Shown here: positions 44,894-53,939 of the stretch, piece after piece
Numbering within the stretch: the first letter of the stretch is position 1
Layout: every line of letters begins with the position of its first letter
Source: Desulfopila sp. IMCC35006
Lineage (GTDB): Bacteria; Desulfobacterota; Desulfobulbia; Desulfobulbales; Desulfocapsaceae
Reading direction: 5' to 3'
NCBI RefSeq assembly: GCF_005116645.1
Contig: NZ_SWCM01000001.1
Span: 124,001-188,000 of the forward strand
DNA length: 64,000 nucleotides
Notes under the pieces: model-generated
What the model was told of the DNA's origin: nothing
Databases searched by the model: none
Seen by the model: the letters and a program-made list of their open reading frames with translations, nothing else
Made by a program: the position numbers and the translations under genes

Positions 44894-45679
44894 ATGAAAA
44901 TCATGATTTGTGGCAAAGGCGGGTGTGGCAAAAGCACCCTTACCGTCCTTCTCGCCAGGGCACTGGCCGGAATCGGCAAAAAGGTGCTGGTGGTCGACGC
45001 TGATGAATCAAACCTCTGTCTTCATCGACTCCTCGGCATACATCAACCCGAGATCATGATGGATGCCATGGGCGGGCGAATAGGTACGCGGGAAAAACTT
45101 AAACAGGCTTCTGACCATCAGCATGAGGATGATTTTTTCAAACAGGTTATGACCTTTGATAACCTGCCGGCCGAATGTGTGACCGAGGCAGACGGCATCA
45201 AGCTTCTGGTGGTCGGCAAAATCAAGGAATTCGGCGAAGGCTGCGCCTGCATGATCGGCGGCATTTCCAAGGCTGTGCTCTCACGTCTGCAGGAAAAAGA
45301 AAATGAAATCGTGCTTATCGACGCCGAAGCAGGGTTGGAACATTTTGGCCGACAGATCGACAAGAGCTGTGACCTGGTACTATGCGTTGTTGATCCAAAC
45401 TACGAATCGATCCAGATGGCCGATCGCGCTCGGCAGATTGCTGAGGGGGCAGGCGTCCAAACCTATTTCATCCTCAACAAAGTCGACGACAATGTGCGTG
45501 AGATAATGACCAGCAATCTCGAGTCACAACGGATCATTGCCGCAATCCCCCACAACGAGGAAATCTTTCTCCAAAGCTTGACGGGGCAGACACTCACTGC
45601 GGGCATGCCGCAGATCGAAGCCGCCTGCACATTCATCACCAGCTATCGCAAGCCGCTCTCTCTGAATATGAAGATGTAA
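44894..45679 (+). CDS. CooC-type nickel-insertion/maturation ATPase
   Basis: A 261-residue MinD/SIMIBI-class P-loop ATPase. The deviant Walker A is 'GKGGCGKSTL', switch I Asp is in 'VDADESNLCLHRLLG', and the CooC-like metal motif is 'GEGCACMIGG'. 'IVLIDAEAGLEHFGR' is Walker B-like and 'VDPNYESIQMADR' the following switch. CooC proteins dimerise and bind Ni at the C-x-C pair to load carbon monoxide dehydrogenase. No cooS or acs gene lies in this window, so it may serve enzymes coded elsewhere. Confidence 0.85.
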   Translation: MKIMICGKGGCGKSTLTVLLARALAGIGKKVLVVDADESNLCLHRLLGIHQPEIMMDAMGGRIGTREKLKQASDHQHEDDFFKQVMTFDNLPAECVTEADGIKLLVVGKIKEFGEGCACMIGGISKAVLSRLQEKENEIVLIDAEAGLEHFGRQIDKSCDLVLCVVDPNYESIQMADRARQIAEGAGVQTYFILNKVDDNVREIMTSNLESQRIIAAIPHNEEIFLQSLTGQTLTAGMPQIEAACTFITSYRKPLSLNMKM

Positions 45680-45804
45680 TTTACGCAGGACAAGACGGAA
45701 GGTAAAACAGCTCTGCGGCAAAGGATACAGGAAACGTAGCTATAAATGGCCGGCAATGGGAGCTCAGCAGGGTTGAGGTGGACAATGTTGAGGCATCCCC
45801 CACT

Positions 45805-46743
45805 TCAGCGGAAGACCTCAATCTCCCGCGAAATCAGTCGATCGGGCATCTGCGGAAAAGGCTTTTGACAGAATTCCAGCTGAACCTGGTAGCGGCCGGC
45901 CTGCAGAGTCGCCGGCAGCGAAGTGAAGAGAAAGCGGGTGTCCTTACGGTTGTTGAACTGCAGACATGGAGCATCCTCAATACCGGTGCGCAATGGAAGC
46001 CGGATCCCGGTCGGTGTCGGATTGCCTGCCTGGAAAAGCTCAGCAGTATTGCGCACGCCAAAAGCCAAGGTGCTGATTCCTGACAACGACAGCCTGAGGT
46101 TCTCGTTTGGGGGATAGCGATCATAAAGGGTGCTCAGGTAGATATTTTGATTATAATCCGGTTTGGTGGTCCTGGTGCCGGAAGTGGCCGCTTCCCAGAA
46201 ACGCGGTCGGCCGTCATCGAGATGAATGGTCCTGCCACCATAATGCCCTACCCCGCAGCAGTCCATCGCCCGAATCGTTTCCCATAGCATTTTGCCATCC
46301 ACCCCGTCGATCCGGAAATCAAGCGCCATACCATCCATATGGGTGCTGGTTCTCGCCGCATTGGCCCCCTTTTTACGGATCTGCTCGTTGTATTCGGGAC
46401 TGCGGTAGGCGGACTCGATGTAAATCGTTTTTCCCGGAGCGACAAGATCGGCAAAATAGCTGAGCATAAAAAGCAGCCGCGGAGAAATATGTTCGCCCTT
46501 GGCAACGGTGGGAAAACCGAACACCCGGTCAACCGTTTCCAGGGCACTTTCGTTGATCTGGCCGTCTCCGGTCAGCAGTTCGACTCTCGCATCTCGATTG
46601 TTGCGCAGATTTTCCAGATGCAGTACGCCGCTGCCCATGAGGAAGAAGCGATCTTTTTGCGCCGCTGCTGCCGAGACATGTACACCAGACAGGCAGATCA
46701 TCAAGACAGACAGAGAGAGCAGGAAGCGAATAGTCTTATTCAT
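45805..46743 (-). CDS. Exported DUF882/M15-type peptidase-like protein (YcbK family)
   Basis: A 312-residue exported protein. A signal peptide (residues 1-24, ending near 'GVHVSAAAA') precedes a DUF882/M15 domain: 'YIESAYRSPEYNEQIRKKG' followed by 'STHMDGMALDFRI' (zinc-binding H-x6-D) and 'GVGHYGGRTIHLDDG' (second His). These fit a murein DD-carboxypeptidase/endopeptidase-type zinc site. The C-terminal ~100 residues are an extra beta-rich domain. The ATG at 46743 begins the signal peptide; the frame continues to 46848 without support. Confidence 0.82.
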   Translation of the reverse strand: MNKTIRFLLSLSVLMICLSGVHVSAAAAQKDRFFLMGSGVLHLENLRNNRDARVELLTGDGQINESALETVDRVFGFPTVAKGEHISPRLLFMLSYFADLVAPGKTIYIESAYRSPEYNEQIRKKGANAARTSTHMDGMALDFRIDGVDGKMLWETIRAMDCCGVGHYGGRTIHLDDGRPRFWEAATSGTRTTKPDYNQNIYLSTLYDRYPPNENLRLSLSGISTLAFGVRNTAELFQAGNPTPTGIRLPLRTGIEDAPCLQFNNRKDTRFLFTSLPATLQAGRYQVQLEFCQKPFPQMPDRLISREIEVFR

Positions 46744-46997
46744 TTTTTTATGTTGTGGTGATGATGAGGAACAATCATGTGTCCGGTGCCTCGTGATTCG
46801 CAAGGTAATATTGTCGACGAAACGACGATTGTCACCAGCCACTTCCATGGCGATCTTGACGCTGTATTGTACCGCTACCCCACCATTTTTTTCTTTTAAA
46901 GTAGCAGACCTTGTTTCCTGGCTCGTGGTCGATGGTCGATATATATTGCACAGGATAATGTGGCAATAAGACCTGTAACGAACACGGAGACAAGAAC

Positions 46998-47249
46998 ATG
47001 TTTATGACCGCCAGCAGGATAAAAATCGATGGCAAGCCTTTGTTAAAGCTCAACATTCATGAATATGACAACGATGACATCCCCTTTTTAGACAGTCTTG
47101 GCATTGACCAGCTCGAGGGTGACGCACCGAATTGGAGATATATTCACATTCATAACCAGGAAGATTTTCTCAGTACCCGTTCTGCAATCCTTGAAAGATA
47201 CAAGGTGCTCGCAGAAAAAGGCCCGAAGGTCTTCCTTGAGGCAAAATAG
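46998..47249 (+). CDS. Small cytoplasmic protein, unknown
   Basis: An 83-residue acidic protein ('IKIDGKPLLKLNIHEYDNDD' near the N-terminus, 'RYIHIHNQEDFLSTRSAILE' in the second half). CGGAGA precedes the ATG. No family recognised. It lies between the DUF882 gene and the convergent phospholipid operon. Confidence 0.6.
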   Translation: MFMTASRIKIDGKPLLKLNIHEYDNDDIPFLDSLGIDQLEGDAPNWRYIHIHNQEDFLSTRSAILERYKVLAEKGPKVFLEAK

Positions 47250-47316
47250 ACAGGAAAATTGCGACGCTCACCTCTTTTTTACCTTGGTATTGTTTTTTCT
47301 AAAGTTGTTGTCGATC

Positions 47317-47934
47317 TCACAATCTGGATAATCCCAGCACTTTTTCCTCCAGGGCCGCGACCAGCTTTTTCCTCCCCCCTGAACCCTGTTCTGCCAGGTA
47401 GTCTTTGCCATATTCCGGCGACGTGCAGGAGATACCAATGTTAAAAGGTATGGGGACAAATCGCCCACGAGGCAGTGTCTTTTCGATACCTCTTAAAAGA
47501 ACCGGATAAACCGGTATCTCCGGAAACTCCATCGCTAAAACACCTACACCCGTTTTAAATCGCGCCAGAACACCAGGTTTTCCGCGTGTGCCTTCCGGGA
47601 AAATTATAATCGAACAGCCATCCTGCAACGCTTGCCGAAGAGGCTGCAGCGCCTCGTCGACTTTCCCAGAACCTCGATCCACCAGGATCAAATTTAAGAA
47701 CAATCGACCGAGAAAGCCAATACATCCTTTTGAAAAATAATCCTTTGCCGCAACAATCTTTACCTTGTGCAATCTACGCAAAGGGAAAAGGCGCAAGAGC
47801 ACTAACGTATCCAGATGCGTATTGTGATTCGCAACAATGATACATTGCTCATCGTCTACCTGTTTCACCGGTGATACACCAAAAACAATTGTCAAAAAGA
47901 ATCTTCCTACTGCATGAAAAATTATGCTAACCAT
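47317..47934 (-). CDS. plsC: 1-acyl-sn-glycerol-3-phosphate acyltransferase (PlsC family)
   Basis: A 205-residue membrane-associated acyltransferase that makes phosphatidic acid. The catalytic motif is 'VANHNTHLDTLVLL' (NHx4D-type), and the substrate motif is 'IIIFPEGTRGKPG'. An N-terminal hydrophobic stretch anchors it. The start at 47934 overlaps the CdsA stop (TAATG), so the genes are coupled; a longer TTG start at 47949 is less likely. It is the last gene of a three-gene phospholipid operon. Confidence 0.9.
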   Translation of the reverse strand: MVSIIFHAVGRFFLTIVFGVSPVKQVDDEQCIIVANHNTHLDTLVLLRLFPLRRLHKVKIVAAKDYFSKGCIGFLGRLFLNLILVDRGSGKVDEALQPLRQALQDGCSIIIFPEGTRGKPGVLARFKTGVGVLAMEFPEIPVYPVLLRGIEKTLPRGRFVPIPFNIGISCTSPEYGKDYLAEQGSGGRKKLVAALEEKVLGLSRL

Positions 47935-48986
47935 TAGAAATAAGACCAATATATGAGATGAAAAGTAACAGGGATTGTAAAAACTAAACTGTCAACCCTG
48001 TCGATGATGCCGCCATGGCCCGGTAACGCAGTACCGGAATCTTTCACTCCGGCATCTCGTTTGACCATAGAAAAGGCAAGATCACCAAACAGCCCTAAGA
48101 TCCCAATTGAAAATCCAACAAACGCGCAATACGAGTATGTTATTTTTCCATCAGGGAATACCGGTAATATTGGAACAAATAAAAGTGCTAATGCGGCAAT
48201 AATGAGCGCTGACAAAATCCCAGCCGACCAGGTTTTCTTCGGGCTTACATCAGGGGCAATGCGAAGTTCAAGCCCGCGTTTAACTTGACTGTCTGCCATT
48301 TTTTCAGCTAGCACTGCCAATCCCTTGCCAACCCAAAATGAGAGAAGATCTCTTACTTCAGTGAGCGTGAAACAAAAAAGAAGCACAATTGCACCCATGT
48401 TTATCATGAAAAGACAGTGCCCGAGATTGTGCACAAAAAACATGAGCCCTAAGCTTAACACCCCTAGCGACTTCATGGTCCCTTTAGCCCTGTTTTGAAG
48501 GATCAAAAGGATAGGCATTAAAAGAAAAAGATACACTGGAATCAAAATAACGAATAAATTATACCATTCAATATAGCAGACAAATATTACTACCGGGATT
48601 GCGGCATAACAGAAAAAGACGGGCAACCTGTCGGCAAACGCGAGTTCCGCCTTGTCGTTGGTATCGGCCATAGACAGCATGGAAAAATATTCTCGAAGAG
48701 CTGCAAAGCAGAGAAATCCAAGGAAAACAAACGACACTATTTTATGAGTTGACAGCGCCAGCAGAAAGACAGCAACCATCCACCACCAGGTCAGGGTGCG
48801 ATCACGTATTTCTTCGGCCATTAAAGACTCTCGCCACTGCATCACCCGCCATACTATGGAGAAAAAGAGCAACAGGCCAACAATTACACCCATTAAAGCA
48901 AGCATGCTGACATCCCCGTCTTTATACAGCATACCTGCAGACAGCCCGATTAATGCAGATAACAATACCATGTGTAACGGTTTCAT
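47934..48986 (-). CDS. cdsA: Phosphatidate cytidylyltransferase (CdsA family)
   Basis: A 350-residue polytopic protein that converts phosphatidic acid and CTP to CDP-diacylglycerol in the inner membrane. The C-terminal family signature 'GFSIGILGLFGDLAFSMVKRDAGVKDSGTALPGHGGIIDRVDSL' (about residues 285-330) is intact, including the acidic metal-binding residues. It is longer than classical CdsA (about 285 aa), with an extra N-terminal membrane region. Its start follows the CDP-alcohol transferase stop by one base. Confidence 0.92.
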   Translation of the reverse strand: MKPLHMVLLSALIGLSAGMLYKDGDVSMLALMGVIVGLLLFFSIVWRVMQWRESLMAEEIRDRTLTWWWMVAVFLLALSTHKIVSFVFLGFLCFAALREYFSMLSMADTNDKAELAFADRLPVFFCYAAIPVVIFVCYIEWYNLFVILIPVYLFLLMPILLILQNRAKGTMKSLGVLSLGLMFFVHNLGHCLFMINMGAIVLLFCFTLTEVRDLLSFWVGKGLAVLAEKMADSQVKRGLELRIAPDVSPKKTWSAGILSALIIAALALLFVPILPVFPDGKITYSYCAFVGFSIGILGLFGDLAFSMVKRDAGVKDSGTALPGHGGIIDRVDSLVFTIPVTFHLIYWSYF

Positions 48987-48987
48987 A

Positions 48988-49626
48988 TTATTTACCTATC
49001 CAAGTATACGACTCATAGGATTCATCCTCCGATGCGATCAAGATCTTTCGGACGCGAACTATGCTGGTCAAAAATACGAAAAATGAGACAATTATCAGAT
49101 AGGCAGCAATATCTTCAACTCGTGATGGAAAGAAATATAACAACAGCGCCAGTCCACCCATCCAGACTGCTCGATCCGGCTTGCCTCCCAGAAAGGTTTC
49201 ATGCCGGCGAACCCCGCCAGGCAGCCCTTTCCCCAACACCCCGACATATTCTGCCATCCATGCCAAAATGAGAAAAAGCGTAAGAGAAAGGTGCGGAGGA
49301 TTCGGGATAAAAAACAAGCAACCATAACAGATCGTATCGCCAACGATATCCAGTCCTTCATTGAATAATTCACCGGCGACACTGCCTGTGTCGTATTCAC
49401 GGGCAAGCATCCCGTCCAGTGCATTCATAGCCATACGCAGGACCAGAAAAACCGGAACCAGAAGCAGCAGCCATTGGTATTTACCATACGTGAGGCCAAC
49501 ATAAAAACCGAAGGCAGTCAGGACAACAAAACAGAGTCCCAAAACGGTTGCCTGATTAGCAGACATCCAGGCCCCTGCCATCCACCGTACCACCTTTTGA
49601 AAATTCCCCTTTTGAAGATAGAGCAT
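48988..49626 (-). CDS. CDP-alcohol phosphatidyltransferase
   Basis: A 212-residue membrane enzyme with about six helices. The active-site motif reads 'NALDGMLAREYDTGSVAGEL' followed by 'FNEGLDIVGD'. The usual D-x2-DG-x2-AR-x8-G-x3-D-x3-D is recognisable, but the first and third Asp are Asn; I believe this is a feature of one subfamily rather than decay. It exchanges CMP of CDP-diacylglycerol for an alcohol (glycerol-phosphate, serine or inositol-phosphate; not determined). The ATG at 49626 has GGGAGG five bases upstream. Operon with cdsA and plsC. Confidence 0.85.
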   Translation of the reverse strand: MLYLQKGNFQKVVRWMAGAWMSANQATVLGLCFVVLTAFGFYVGLTYGKYQWLLLLVPVFLVLRMAMNALDGMLAREYDTGSVAGELFNEGLDIVGDTICYGCLFFIPNPPHLSLTLFLILAWMAEYVGVLGKGLPGGVRRHETFLGGKPDRAVWMGGLALLLYFFPSRVEDIAAYLIIVSFFVFLTSIVRVRKILIASEDESYESYTWIGK

Positions 49627-49779
49627 GCAACCTCCCTGATAAAGTTTTTGGTTCATCATGGAGAAAGTGTATACTCGACCTCTTACATAAATCTCAGCGC
49701 TGCTGAATTACGACCAAAAGCGATAAATTATTCTCTGACCTGTGTAGGGGATGCAGCTCTTTTCAGAACATACCAGATA

Positions 49780-50391
49780 ATGGATAAATACATTAATTAC
49801 CAGCAACTTGCCTCACGAGAGCAGGAAGGCCGGGACTACCAGATCCGGTCCTGGGATCGAGGTTCCAATATTCTGATCTTTGGCCCCCATGCCGGTGGGA
49901 TTGAACCCGGCACTTCTGAGTTAGTAACGTCGATCGCAGATCAGGACCTGTCCTGCTACCTCTTTGAAGGGATTAAGGCAAAGGGCAACGGAGAGTTGCA
50001 TATTACCAGTACAAATTTCGATGAACCGCGAGCACTAAGACTGCTCAAATCAAGCAGCAAGGCCATCGCATTTCATGGTGAACGAGGCGATGACCTGGCG
50101 GTCTACTTTGGTGGTCAAGACGAAACCCTTTGGCCACATATCGACTTTTTTCTCCAGGAGGCAGGGTTCCATACGGCAAAACACGATAACCCTCGCTTAC
50201 AGGGAACTTCGCCGGCGAATATTTGTAACCGTTGTGTATCTGGTGCCGGCCTGCAACTGGAGATATCACGAGGATTGCGCCGGCGGTTCTTCCACTCTCC
50301 GGGCTTTGCTGGCCGGAAGCAGAAAACTGAGGAATTTTATCTTTTTGTACATGCCGTACGAGAGGGGCTGCTGCGGGCCAACGCCTTCTAA
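49780..50391 (+). CDS. Poly-gamma-glutamate hydrolase family protein (YjqB/DUF867-like)
   Basis: A 203-residue zinc amidase-like protein. 'ILIFGPHAGGIEPGTSELVT' (metal-binding His/Glu), 'LHITSTNFDEPRAL', 'IAFHGERGDDLAVYFGG' (second His) and 'LEISRGLRRRFF' are the family blocks. Related phage enzymes cut the poly-gamma-glutamate capsule of Bacillus. There is no signal peptide and no phage gene nearby. The frame opens far upstream (49474, antisense to the CDP-alcohol gene), but the ATG at 49780 matches the family N-terminus. Confidence 0.85.
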   Translation: MDKYINYQQLASREQEGRDYQIRSWDRGSNILIFGPHAGGIEPGTSELVTSIADQDLSCYLFEGIKAKGNGELHITSTNFDEPRALRLLKSSSKAIAFHGERGDDLAVYFGGQDETLWPHIDFFLQEAGFHTAKHDNPRLQGTSPANICNRCVSGAGLQLEISRGLRRRFFHSPGFAGRKQKTEEFYLFVHAVREGLLRANAF

Positions 50392-50492
50392 CCGCCTGTT
50401 TGGTGTAAGGCATATTGAGCAGCCCTGCAACGTGTCGAGGGTAAACACATGTGTTGCATAACGTTGCAGACACGCATTATCAATAGGGGAAA

Positions 50493-51710
50493 ATGAGATC
50501 AACTCCTTCACAATCGGTTTTGCTGCACCGGCCTTTCATGTTTTATTTATGCGCTCGTGCCATCACCTATATGGCATTCCAGATGCTTGGCGTAGCCGTG
50601 GGCTGGCAAATTTATGCAATTACCGGCAGCGCCATGTATCTCGGCCTCGTCGGGCTTGCGCAGTTTTTACCGATGTTTCTACTAACCCTCGTCGTCGGTC
50701 AGGTTGCCGATCAATATGATCGGCGGAATATAGCTCGCACCTGCCAGGTTATCGAAGCGATTGCCACTGGTGTTTTGGCCCTGGCAAGTTTTTCCGGCTG
50801 GCAAAGCAAAGAGAGCATACTTTTGATGATCTTTATAATCGGTGCCGCTCGCGCCTTTGAAGGCCCCACTCTGCATGCATTACTGCCGAGACTGGTCCCG
50901 GCAAATATCTTTCCCCAGGCTGCAGCCTGGTCAGCATCTGCCATGCAGACCGCTACAATTATCGGTCCGGCTGTCGGCGGGTTTTTATATACCGCGGGAC
51001 CAACCGCTGTATATATGCTGACCGGGACGGCCTTCCTTTCAGCCGGCCTGTGTATGACCTTGCTAAGGATCGAACGTCAACCGTTGAAGCATGAACCTGT
51101 CACTCTCAGGTCCGTATTGGCGGGTATTTCGTTTATCCGAAGTCGCAGGGAGGTTCTCGGCGCAATCTCCCTGGATCTCTTTGCCGTCCTGCTTGGCGGG
51201 GCAACTGCCTTGCTGCCCATTTATGCCCGGGATATTCTGGCCACCGGCCCATGGGGGCTCGGCCTGTTACGTTCCGCCCCCGCTGTTGGCGCCCTGACGA
51301 TGTCGATATTCCTGGCCCGTCGCCCTCTTCGCCACCGCGTCGGCATAACCATGTTTCGGGCCGTTGCTGTCTTCGGTGCAGCAACAATTCTCTTTGCTGT
51401 CTCTACCTCGTTTCTGCTCTCTTTTGCAATGCTCGTTATCCTGGGAGCATCGGATGTCATCAGCGTTGTCATTCGACAATCTTTGGTGCAGCTCAAAACT
51501 CCCGATGAAATGAGGGGAAGGGTCAGTGCCGTCAATTCCATGTTCATCGGCACATCGAACCAACTCGGTGAATTCGAATCAGGTGTGACCGCAGCCTTAT
51601 TCGGCCCAGTTCCTGCCGTGCTGCTGGGTGGCATCGGCACAATTATCGTGGTGCTCGTATGGATACGGCTTTTCCCGCAATTAGCGGCTGTTGACACCCT
51701 CGAGACATGA
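50493..51710 (+). CDS. MFS exporter (MFS_3 / EntS-like)
   Basis: A 405-residue, 12-helix transporter. 'FQMLGVAVGWQIYAITGSAMYLGLVGLAQFLPMF' and 'VGQVADQYDRRNIARTCQVIEAI' are hallmarks of the EntS/MFS_3 group. 'LVPANIFPQAAAWSASAMQTATIIGPAVGGFLY' and 'DEMRGRVSAVNSMFIGTSNQLGEFESG' are later conserved blocks. Members export siderophores or drugs; no siderophore genes are seen. Start at 50493 with an AGGGG ribosome site. Confidence 0.9.
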   Translation: MRSTPSQSVLLHRPFMFYLCARAITYMAFQMLGVAVGWQIYAITGSAMYLGLVGLAQFLPMFLLTLVVGQVADQYDRRNIARTCQVIEAIATGVLALASFSGWQSKESILLMIFIIGAARAFEGPTLHALLPRLVPANIFPQAAAWSASAMQTATIIGPAVGGFLYTAGPTAVYMLTGTAFLSAGLCMTLLRIERQPLKHEPVTLRSVLAGISFIRSRREVLGAISLDLFAVLLGGATALLPIYARDILATGPWGLGLLRSAPAVGALTMSIFLARRPLRHRVGITMFRAVAVFGAATILFAVSTSFLLSFAMLVILGASDVISVVIRQSLVQLKTPDEMRGRVSAVNSMFIGTSNQLGEFESGVTAALFGPVPAVLLGGIGTIIVVLVWIRLFPQLAAVDTLET

Positions 51711-51873
51711 AAAACAATGGTGCTTCTGCAGTTGCGAGACTCTCCTGCTGCGAAGCCTTCCCTTTCCCCCAGGGAAAAGGATCTGGAAACATTTCTTTAG
51801 TTCAGCCGGCTGAAGCGAGCTTTAGATTTCAACCTATGTTATTGCACTTATTACTTCAATCCAGAATTTCCAT

Positions 51874-52680
51874 CTACAAGTCAGGATATAACAGTGTGAA
51901 ACAATCAGGGCAGATCCCATGGGTCAGTTTAGCCTCTGAGTTTTCATTGAGATAGTCCTCCATTCGATTCCAGTCTCCCTTTTTATCCCGGATCTTTTTA
52001 CAGCCAGCACAGACCGGTATGATGCCTTTCAATATTTTAATCTCTTTATGTGCACGCTCCAGCTCCTCCTTGTCTCTGATCGTCTGCACAAGCAGCTTGT
52101 CCTTCAATCTTCGCTCCCGGAGATATTCCCGAAAGACGACATAGATTATCAGGCTGTTAAAAAACAGGCACACAAAAAGAGAGACAGCTATGTCAAGAAA
52201 CTGCTGTGTTTTAGTTTCGTATCCAATCAGAATAGATGGATAAAAGTAATCGATCCCCATCAGTCCAGCGAGGGTGGTAAAAATAATCACAACGAATACG
52301 GGAAAAGGCTTCTTTAACAAGAGAATCCCGATCGTCATCAAAATGAAAATAAAATAGGGAGTCGCCCCCCTCGTCCCATCGTTAGCTATCCAGGTAACAA
52401 TCATGAGCACAAAGAAATAGAGTATAACTGGCTTAACCAGCATCTGATATTTCCCCGTTTTATTTGAGTACAGGAGGGCAATAATGGAGAGGAACACCAC
52501 TGTAACGGAACTGGCGGTCAAGATAATATGGTCATGAAGGATAATGCAGTATGTCGTTGTAATGATCGCAGCAACCAATACCAGAAACATCACCAAATTA
52601 AAGATCCTGTTTTCGAGAGAGTATGTTTCTGAATCACAAAAAAAATGGTTCAGCGTACCGATTATTTGATATTTTCTCAT
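51874..52680 (-). CDS. 7TM-type membrane protein with a Cys-x2-Cys signalling tail
   Basis: A 268-residue protein. About six to seven membrane helices (residues 25-195) are followed by a coiled coil ('ERRLKDKLLVQTIRDKEELERAHKEIKILK', ~197-226). The tail reads 'GIIPVCAGCKKIRDKKGDWNRMEDYL...KLTHGICPDCFTLLYPDL'. This tail is common at the ends of PAS/GGDEF/response-regulator proteins (I-C-x-x-C-K-K-I-R-D). Here it is present without a kinase or cyclase domain. A redox or metal sensor role is inferred; the partner is unknown. Confidence 0.75.
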   Translation of the reverse strand: MRKYQIIGTLNHFFCDSETYSLENRIFNLVMFLVLVAAIITTTYCIILHDHIILTASSVTVVFLSIIALLYSNKTGKYQMLVKPVILYFFVLMIVTWIANDGTRGATPYFIFILMTIGILLLKKPFPVFVVIIFTTLAGLMGIDYFYPSILIGYETKTQQFLDIAVSLFVCLFFNSLIIYVVFREYLRERRLKDKLLVQTIRDKEELERAHKEIKILKGIIPVCAGCKKIRDKKGDWNRMEDYLNENSEAKLTHGICPDCFTLLYPDL

Positions 52681-52947
52681 AAAGATAATAGCCTCACAGA
52701 CACGTAAAAATCTGCAGGAGTCGAATCGGTGTAAACCGGTTGCTTTTTAAATTATATAGATCAACGATCTGTATCGCACATCAGGATAGGTTTATCCGAT
52801 CTGCTTGCCTTTTCCAACGTTTTTGATTGAGAAATGCAAGTCCGGATATCGAAGGATTGAATCGCATAGATAAAGAAGCGTAAAGAAAAAGTATCGTGCC
52901 CCATTTATTCGTGAGAAATTCAGGTTATTGATACATCGATGCCGATT

Positions 52948-53340
52948 TTACTTACAAGGATAAGCTTTTACTAAGGCATTTATGACAACAGCAAAATCTG
53001 GTTCGTGCAGCACCTCAGGATGTTCATCCAAATATTTGACAACAACTCTTGCAGCCTCTCCGTTAGTTATGTCTGAATTTGGAGTGCAGAAAAGAGCCTT
53101 GTTGCGAAGAGATACCTCGTATAATTTATTGAGACTGATTATTCCTTGCAGCAACCCGAAACAATACATTGAATTCCCAGCGTCAATACTCCCTTGCATG
53201 TCGGCTGTCATTTTCTTCCCATCCATTATATTTACTGCGAGACTGCATTGTGCCAGCAAGTCGTTGCCATCGTCAGCCAGGGCCAGGTTCGCTAAGAGCA
53301 ACAGCCATGCAACAATCGATACGAAAACATTTTTTTTCAT
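52948..53340 (-). CDS. Rap1a/Tai-type immunity-like exported protein
   Basis: A 130-residue protein with a signal peptide (cleaved near 'NLALA|DDG'). The mature domain 'LLAQCSLAV...SMYCFGLLQGIISLN...ALFCTPNSDITNGEAARVVVKYLDEHPEVLHEPDFAVVINALVKAYPC' has the four-Cys pattern and helices of the Rap1a/Tai family. Members protect against type VI amidase effectors, but many are orphans. No T6SS or amidase gene is present. AAGGAGAG precedes the ATG. Confidence 0.75.
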   Translation of the reverse strand: MKKNVFVSIVAWLLLLANLALADDGNDLLAQCSLAVNIMDGKKMTADMQGSIDAGNSMYCFGLLQGIISLNKLYEVSLRNKALFCTPNSDITNGEAARVVVKYLDEHPEVLHEPDFAVVINALVKAYPCK

Positions 53341-53746
53341 TGTTCTCTCCTTTCAGGATTAACAGGTTTGTCGTTTGATTCTGGATACCTTAACCAGAAA
53401 ATCAGATACCAGAAAGTAGATTTCACCAGCAAGGTGAATACGTTCGCTTTGCACCTTTCAGGAAAAGATTGTGGTTTTCATAGAAACAAAGAGCCTGCAT
53501 TTCGTGTTCGATTTGGCGATTTGATGCGATCTTCCGGAAGTCATTTCTGTAACATTCCTTCTTTTTGGTAACCATTACGTGCAAATTGTCTTTACTGTAG
53601 GATCTTTTTTCTTGCCCCATAAAACTACTAACACACTGAATTTTAATACAAATACCCCACAGACAGATTAGTGGAACAAAAATTGCTTTGAGAGTATCGG
53701 GAACTCAAGTAACGCTGGCACTAGACTTGGCTATCCAGAAAAGTTT
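53341..53746. other. About 400-base gap
   Basis: No supported gene. It is followed directly by repeat copy H. Confidence 0.35.
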
Positions 53747-53919
53747 CTGATTGCCCCTCAACCTCAGCCTGTCGAAATGGAAGGGTCCGGGGTGTTCGTT
53801 TTACGGGTCTTAGCAGCCATGGACGGCTCCAGAAAAACCACAGAAACGGGTGTACGGCGTCCCGGGAAACGAACAGCCCGCCCCCTGGTTCCGTTGCTGA
53901 ACACTTGGAGGGCAATCAG
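53747..53919 (+). repeat. MITE-like element, copy H (subfamily II)
   Basis: Ends CTGATTGCCCCTCAACCTCA and its imperfect inverse ...GGAGGGCAATCAG. Inner blocks GTGTTCGTTTTACGGGTCTT and GGCGTCCCGGGAAACGAACA are shared with copy I. The central hairpin is decayed (GCAGCCATGGACGGCTCC). No clear flanking duplication. Confidence 0.8.
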
Positions 53920-53939
53920 AATTTACAAGGGTGATCAAC

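Noticed and set aside
44562-44897. Rightward 111-codon frame
   Set aside because: Overlaps the CooC-type start, lacks a ribosome site and has no recognisable features.
53717-53733. Sigma54-like TGGCAC...TTGG
   Set aside because: The -12 element has GG instead of GC, and no suitable gene starts just downstream; repeat copy H intervenes.
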